Below are positions 52,801 through 61,800 of a stretch of DNA of 64,000 nucleotides, one piece after another. Source of the stretch: Chiridota heheva (Eukaryota > Echinodermata > Holothuroidea > Apodida > Chiridotidae); assembly GCA_020152595.1 (NCBI GenBank), contig JAIGNY010002242.1, forward strand, positions 121,001-185,000. The letters run 5' to 3'. A program made the translations under genes and the position numbers. The number at the start of each line of letters is the position of its first letter. Within the stretch, counting starts at the first letter, position 1. Below the pieces are notes generated by a model, which was given only the letters and a program-made list of their open reading frames with translations, did not search any database and had not been told where the DNA came from.

Positions 52801-55800
52801 TTGTGGCTTTTCTCACAAATTCAGGTACTGAAACTTGAAAGAGGAACACTCGTCCCAAAAAATCAATTGGAACGATACCAGTAAATCAGATACACTTTTG
52901 TGACATTACTTATGTGGTATTGATTGTTTCTCGGTATTTGTGTGAATTTTTTGACCAATCAGAAATGTTGAATTTTATTGAATATTAAACTCGCGTTCTG
53001 ACGTTAACATGATAGCTAGACTTTAACTCAAGAAAGGTTTTCAGAGGTAGCTGTGGGTAGTGGTATGAATTCACGTCCAATAGAATTTAGTTATTACAAT
53101 TCTTTGTTGAATTCTTTTTTCTTTGTACAATTCTTTGTTCAACCCTTGTGATGTATTGTAAAGCAAGACTTTATTAGCTTGTTATAGTCAACTTTGCTTA
53201 ACCAAAACAGTACAATTTTGTTACATTCAATGAAGTAATTTCTATTGTTATACAAGTTACCCCAATAGTCATCAGTGATTGATATGATCAAAATGAATTG
53301 TACTTCTAGATATAAGCTAAACCATAGCATAGCTAATAGATACTCCAAAGTGTTGATATATTCATATCTATATTGAAAGTTTTTTCTATGTAGATAAAAG
53401 TGACTTTAAAAAACAAAATCAGCAAAATTTAGAATAATGTATGCGTTAGTTATCATAATTAATAATTGATTTGTATGTTGATGCCATTTACTCAGCACTC
53501 CGTCTATACTAAAAGCAGCATTGAAATCTTCACAAGTAGTCTTAAAATATTTTATGAATTAAATCACATGATTAGAAATGCAAACGCCTTTATCTTTTAT
53601 TTCCTGTATTTTCTATCAGGGCACAGAAAAAGCGCTTTCAGCAATTCAAGAAATCTTTCCCTCCGTGGAGATTCTGAGCCTGAGTGGGAACTTCTGCACA
53701 GACAAGAAAGTTGCAGCGATCAACTGGATTGAAGGCAGAGGCAAGTCAGTGGTGTGCGAAGCAACCATCCCTGCCGCTATTATTACAAAGGTATTAGCAG
53801 ACAATTCTGGATATTTCTTTTTAGAGATTTACAGAAATAGACTGTATATCTTTGAACTCCTAAATAGATCAGATATCAATACTGAAGCAAAAAATATTTT
53901 AATAAACAGGTAATTAATTTTCTGTGAAATACAGAACAATTGTCTTCGAAATGCAGCTATGACATCACACTGTTTTTGGTTCCCATGCTAATAGCATAAG
54001 GAACCTATGCAGTTATGCTGGCGTGTGTAGGTCTGTAACAGCAAGCTTTTAAGCACGATATCTCAAGAACGATAGTTTGGATTCATGTCATATGTGGTAC
54101 ACAGATAGCCCATGTTATGTATATGTGCCCTATTGTTTTTGGTATTGATGTCATGCATATTCATGAGTAAGCAGGGCTTAATGTAAAAATCTTGAAATGC
54201 TCATATTTTAACAACCGAATGTCTGTTTTGTTTCATATTTGTTATAATTATGATGCTAGCTAGTGTGCACATGTTCGTGGTTTAAAAACATTGAATTTCA
54301 TTAATATACGGGAATTAATATGATTTTGCTGAAGAGAGCTTGCAAGCATGGTATCTCAAGAATGGTGACGTTGATTCATGTCACATTTGGTACACAGATA
54401 GCCCATGATATGTAGATGTTCCCTAATGTATTTGTTGGTGATGTCATGCATATTAATGAGTAGGCAGGCTTAAATAGAAATCTTGAAATGCTCATATTTT
54501 AACAAACACATGTCTGTTTTGTTTCATATTTGGTATAATTATGTTGTTATCTACAGTGTATGTATTCATTGTATAAAAACGTTCAATTTCATCAATATGA
54601 ATTTGCTGAAAAGAGCTTGTAAGCATGGTATCTCACGAACGGTAAATTGAATTGATGTTATATCTAGTACACAGATCGCCCTTGGTCTGTAGATATGCCC
54701 TATTGTTTTTGGCTGTGAGGTCATGCATATTAATGAGTAGGCATGGCTTAATGTAAAAATCAAAATCTATGGTAAACACAATATCTAAAGAACGATAAAC
54801 TGGAATCATGTCATGTGGTACACAAATAGCCCATGGTCCTTATATGTGTCCTTATTGATTTTGGTGGTGGTGTCATGCATATCAATGAGTAGGTGGGGCT
54901 TAGTGTAAAAATTGTCAAATGCTCATATTTTAATAACTTCATGTGTGTTTTGATTCATACTTGGTACATTTATATTGTTAGGTAGTGTATACATATTCAT
55001 GGTATAAAATAGTTGAATATCATGAATATACATTATGGGTGGGACTTAAATGGTTTTGCTGAAAAGAGCTTGTAAATACAGTAACTCAAGGACAATACAT
55101 TGGATAAGGTAATATGTGGTACACAGATAACACATTGTCTGCTTCTGTGCCCTATTGGTTGTGGTAGTGATGTCATGCATATTGCTTAAAGTGGGGGTGG
55201 GGAGGTTAATATAAAATTTGAAAAAATCTTGAAAAAATGTTGTCAACAGGTGTTATCTATTTTATTGATGTATTATGTACATGGTGGGCATGGCTTACGG
55301 ATATGTTATTTTAGCATGTTTTGTTATATGCAATGCCAGTTAGTATAAAACTTTGAAAATCAACCAACAATGAAAGAATGCATTGGAATCACTAAACATT
55401 TTGGTTTTCTGGTTTAGACTTACTGTGCCAGTCACTTATCAACACACTGTAGGAATACCCCCAAGTTTGACAAAATATCAATAGTTTGTGCTCCATTATC
55501 CTTTCACATAAATACACATGAAAACAACACCGAAATATTTCGTTAAAGAAACTGTAAAATGGCCAGTTTTAAATGAATTTGGGTGATTTTTTGTTGCTGT
55601 ATTCATAATATTCCACAGTCATGGGAATCATTGGACAATTAATTTGTAGTTAATGTATTAAAACAATAATGAAAATGTTATACTTATTCACTGTTAATTA
55701 GTTTTATTAATTGGTACTAGATTTTAAAATGAAATAGATTCTTTAAAAGTATTTTTTAAATTGTTTTTGCTTTAATGCTTTAAATTTGCAGATTTTCAAG

Positions 55801-58800
55801 CTTTATAGTTCAACTTAATTTTAAGAGTCATGATCCAAGATTTTGGATTTGTTGTGAATAAAGTTCTTAAATTTTCTTATTTCTATGGCTGCAAATTTAA
55901 AACAAATAGAGTTATCGCCTATTTTTCAAGAATATTTACACCTGGCTCAAGTAGAAATACAGCTAGTTTATCAAACGGCCATGAATATCTCCATAGCTGT
56001 TGAAAAAGGGATGTAAATACCCAATCTATATGCACCTACCTACCTCTATATGCACCTACCTACCTCTATATGCACCTACCTACCTCTACATGCACCTACC
56101 TACCTCTACATGCACCTACCTACCTCTACATGCACCTACCTCCCTCTACATGCACCTACCTACCTCCCTCTACATGCACCTTCCTCCCTCCCTCTACATG
56201 CACCTACCTCCCTCTACATGCACCTACCTCCCTCTATGTGCACCTACCTACCTCTACATGCACCTACCTCCCTCTACATGCACCTACCTCCCTCTACATG
56301 CACCTACCTCCCTCTACATGTACCACCTACCTCCCTCTACATGTACCTACCTACCTCCCTCTACATGCACCTACCTCCCTCTACATGCACCCACCTACCT
56401 CTACATGCACCTACCTACCTCTACATGCACCTACCTACCTCTACCTGCACCCACCTACCTCTACGTGCACCCACCTACCTCTACGTGCACCCACCTACCT
56501 CTACGTGCACCCACCTACCTCTACGTGCACCTACCTACCTCTACGTGCACCTACCTACCTCACGCACCTTCCTACCCCACGCACCTTCCACCCCACGCAC
56601 CTACCTACCCCACGTGCACCTACCCACCTCTACATGCACCTACCTACCTCTACATGCACCTACCACCTCTACATGCACCAACCTACCTCTACATGCACCT
56701 ACCTACCCCACATGCACCTACCTACCTCACGCACCACCTGCACCCACCCCACCTACCCACCCCCCACGTGCACCTACCTCCCCTCACGCACCCACCTACC
56801 CCCACGCACCTACCTCCCCCACGTGCACCACCTGCACCCCCACGCAACCCACCCACCCACCTCCACGCAACGCACCCACCTACCACCCCACGTGCACCCA
56901 CCTCACGCACCTACCTCTATGTGCACCTACCTACCTACCTCTATGTGCACCTACCTCTACGTGCACCTACCCCACCTCCCACGCACCTACCCACCCCACG
57001 CACCCACCTACCCACCCCACGTGCACCCACCTCCACCCCACGTGCACCCACCCACCCCACGTGCACCCACCAACCCCACGTGCACCCACCACCCCCACGT
57101 GCACCCACCACCCCACGTGCACCACCTGCCCCCACGTGCACCCACCCACCCCACGTGCACCTACCCCTCGTGCACCACCTACCACGTGCACCCACCCACC
57201 ACCCACGCACCCACCTACCACCCCATGTGCACCTACCCCCACGCACCACCCACCACCCCCACGTGCACCTACCTCTACGTGCACCTACCTACCTACCTCT
57301 ATGTGCACCTACCTCTACGTGCACCTACCTACCTACCTCCACGCACCTACCCCACCCCACCCCACGCACCTACCCTACCCACCCCATGTGCACCACCTCA
57401 CGCACCCACCACCCCCACCTCACGCACCTACCTACCCACCCCACGTGCACCCACCTACCCACCTCTACGTGCACCTACCTACCCACCTCTACGTGCACCT
57501 ACCTACCCACCCCACGTGCACCTACCACCCCACCCACCCACCCCACCCACCACCACCCACCCCACGTGCACCTACCACCCACCCCGTGCACCACCCACCC
57601 ACCCCACGTGCCACCCACCCACCGCCACGCACCCACCCACCGCCACGTGCACCCACCCACCGCTACGTGCACCCACCCACCGCCACGCACCCACCCACCG
57701 CTCGTGCACCCACCCACCGCTACGTGCACCCACCCACCGCCACGCACCCACCCACCGCCACGTGCACCCACCCACCGCCACGCACCCACCCACCGCCACG
57801 CACCCACCCACCGCCACGCACCCACCCACCGCCACGCACCCACCCACCGCCACGCGTGCACCCACCCACCGCCACGTGCACCCACCCACCGCCACGCACC
57901 CACCCACCGCCACGCGCACCCACCCACCGCCACGCACCCACCCACCGCCACGTGCACCCACCCACCGCCACGCACCCACCCACCGCCACGCACCCACCCA
58001 CCGCCACGCACCCACCCACCGCCACGCACCCACCCACCGCCACGCGCACCCACCCACCGCCACGCACCCACCCACCGCCACGTGCACCCACCCACCGCCA
58101 CGCACCCACCCACCGCCACGCACCCACCCACCGCCACGCACCCACCCACCGCCACGCACCCACCCACCGCCACGTGCACCCACCCACCGCCACGCACCCA
58201 CCCACCGCCACGCACCCACCCACCGCCACGCACCCACCCACCGCCACGCGCACCCACCCACCGCCACGCACCCACCCACCGCCACGTGCACCCACCCACC
58301 GCCACGCACCCACCCACCGCCACGTGCACCCACCCACCGCCACGCACCCACCCACCGCCACCACCCACCACCCACCCACCGCACCCACCCACCCACCGCC
58401 ACGCACCCACCCACCGCCACGCACCCACCCACCGCCACGCACCCACCCACCGCCACGCGCACCCACCCACCGCCACGCACCCACCCACCGCCACGTGCAC
58501 CCACCCACCGCCACGCGTGCACCCACCCACCGCCACCCACCCACCGCCACGTGCACCCACCCACCGCCACGCGCACCCACCCACCGCCACGCACCCACCC
58601 ACCGCCACGTGCACCCACCCACCGCCACGCACCCACCCACCGCTCGCACCCACCCACCGCACGCACCCACCCACCGCCACGCACCCACCCACCGCCACGC
58701 ACCCACCCACCGCCACGTGCACCCACCCACCGCTCGCACCCACCCACCGCCACGTGCACCCACCCACCGCCACGCACACCCACCCACCGCCACGCACCCA

Positions 58801-61800
58801 CCCACCCGCACCCACCCACCGCCACGCACCCACCCACCGCCACGTGCACCCACCCACCGCTACGTGCACCCACCCACCGCTACGTGCACCCACCCACCGC
58901 TACGTGCACCCACCCACCGCCACGCACCCACCCACCGCCACGCACCCACCCACCGCCACGCACCCACCCACCGCCACGCACCCACCCACCGCCACGCACC
59001 ACCCACCGCCACGTGCACCACCCACCGCCACGTGCACCCACCCACCGCCACGCACCCACCCACCGCCACGTGCACCACCCACCGCCACGCACCACCCACC
59101 GCCACGCACCCACCCACCGCCACGTGCACCCACCCCACCGCCACCCACCGCTCGTGCACCACCCACCGCTACGTGCACCTACCCACCGCTACGTGCACCT
59201 ACCCACCGCCACGCACCTACCCACCGCACCACCCACCGCCACGTGCACCTACCCACCGCCACGCACCTACCCACCGCCACGCACCTACCCACCGCCACGC
59301 ACCTACCCACCGCACACGCACCTACCCACCGCCGTGCACCTACCCACCGCCTCGTGCACCTACCCACCGCTACGTGCACCTACCCACCGCTACGTGCACC
59401 TACCCACCGCTACGTGCACCTACCCACCGCTACGTGCACCTACCCACCGCTACGTGCACCTACCCACCGCTACGTGCACCTACCCACCGCTACGTGCACC
59501 TACCCACCGCTACGTGCACCTACCTACTTACATATTTGTAACATTTTATAGGTGCTGAAGACCAGTGCAGTTGCTCTAGTAGAGCTGAACATTAGTAAAA
59601 ACCTTGTGGGGTCTGCCATGGCTGGAAGCATAGGCGGATTCAATGCTCATGCTGCCAACATCGTTACTGCAATCTACATAGCCACTGGTCAGGTGAGAAT
59701 CATGACAATGTTTACTTCTGTATTATGTGAAATGAATTTGCATATCTGGTGTCAAAAACTGCTATCTTTATGACGTTTTGCTTTTTGTGACTAATGACAA
59801 TGTTGATTTTGATAGAATTTTTGAATTGTTGAGAATATTTCCTTACATTTGATACCACGTTTTAATTTTTCAGAGTAGGGAAAGTATGAATTTGTAAGTT
59901 TTATAAATTTTTTCCCAAAGCACACACCAGAGTTTGCATTAGCAGCATGATTGCGAAAATCGCACAATCAGTTCTCACAATCCCACACAAAATTAGAAGC
60001 AATGCGGGATGGTCGCACACAGCTACCGGGAGCTGCTTGTTTAGACAAGTATACAAATCTGCGCTAAGCATTCAGTGATAACATTAGGCCTCCAGTTAAA
60101 GATATCAATATCTCTCTGTACCAAATATACCTAAAAAAATCAAGCTTCTTTGATTTGGACGCGTGTCACACGATATTCTTCACCAATTGCGTTGTCATTT
60201 TTGTAACAAAAGAATCCCAAGTCTTCGACCACATTGGATCAAAGTTTTTGAAGCAGTCAAAAAACTTCCAGGTTTAGCCTCATCCGGGAACTTGGAATGT
60301 TCTGAGTGATATATGAGGGGGCTATCAATAAACTATCTACAGTCAAGTTTCCTCAACATGGTAGCTGTTAGTATTAAGAACTCAGCCATGTACTATGATG
60401 GCCGTGTGCAGTTAAATGTATGGGAAATTGCGTAGATTGCCAGGAAGGGGAAGTGGTGTTTAGGGCATTGTTAAATAGTTATTAGGTATTAGGTGGCATA
60501 TAAAAACAATTTTTAGCTCAACTATTCAAAGAATTTGTAGAAGCTATTCTACTCACGTTGGTGTCTATATCCACCTCGGGACTCACGTTGGCGTCTGTAT
60601 CCACCTCGGCATTGGTTAAAGTTTTGGGGGAGCAAGGTCTATTTAAAAGTTGAATAATAATATAGAAATTGCTTAATGTCTGAAATAGAATTTGCAGTGT
60701 CATAGATGGTAACCAAAATAACATGATTAGGTTTGAAAAGAACTCAAAACTTTAAAAATATCTGGAATATTGTTTTAAAGATTTTTTAGTGGAAATTATT
60801 AGACTCCGTCTGAATTATTTAAGTTGACTGCTAAGGGAGGGGAGGGTGGAAGGCATCAGGGAGGGAGGGTGGAAGGCATCAGGGAGGGAGGTATGGATGA
60901 CATTAGGGAGGGAGGGAGGGGGGAGGGATGGATGGCATCAAGGAGGAAGGGATGAATGGCATCAGAGAGGGAGGGAGGAGGGATGGATGGCATCAGGGAG
61001 TGAGAGAGGGATGGATAGCACCAGCGAGGGAGGGATGGATGGCATCAGAGAGGGAGGGATGGATGTCATCAGGGAGGGAGGGAGGAATGGTATCAGCAAG
61101 AGATGATGACATCAGGAGAGACTAAAGATGGCATTGGGAAAGGAGGGATGAGTAGCATCTGGGAGGTAGGGATGGATGGCATGTGGGGTAGGGATGGATA
61201 GCATCAGGGAGAGAGAGGGATGGATGGCATTGGTAAGGGATGGGTAGATGCATTGGGGAAGAAGAAAGGGGTGGATGGCATCAGGGGAGGGAGGGATGGA
61301 TGGAGTTGGAGAGGGATGGATGGCATCGCAGAGGGAGGGAGTGATGGATGGTTGGCATCGGGAAGGGAGGGAAGGATGTTATCAGGGAGGAACGAATGGA
61401 TGGCGTTGGAGGGAAATAGATGACTTTCAGGTGGATTTCATCAAACTATTGACATTTCATACTTTGCTACAGTAATTGTAGTGCCTATTAGATGTATGTC
61501 ATCATTTGATAAATAAGCATTTTTCAAAAGTGAACGAATGAGATATCTTGTTTACAAGCAAAGCGTCACACCCGCACACACACCCATATCCACATACACA
61601 CATACCCACATACTACTCCAACACCACTGCATAGGTTCCTGATGCTGATAACATTTGGCGAAAGGGCCTTTGCTTAGAAAGGTCCTTGGTTGTGGAATTC
61701 ACTCCCAACTGAACTCAAATGTATTAATAATGTATCCCTGACCTCCTTCAGAACTTGGCTTAAAACTTTTTTGTGTAAAAAGACATTAATCTAATGTGCA

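Noticed and set aside
56000..59558. Three overlapping + strand open frames of more than 1160 codons and several long minus-strand frames
   Set aside because: They are all the same stop-free tandem repeat read in different frames, inside an intron and running into the exon 15 acceptor. The composition is purely unit-driven and there is no domain or splice structure.
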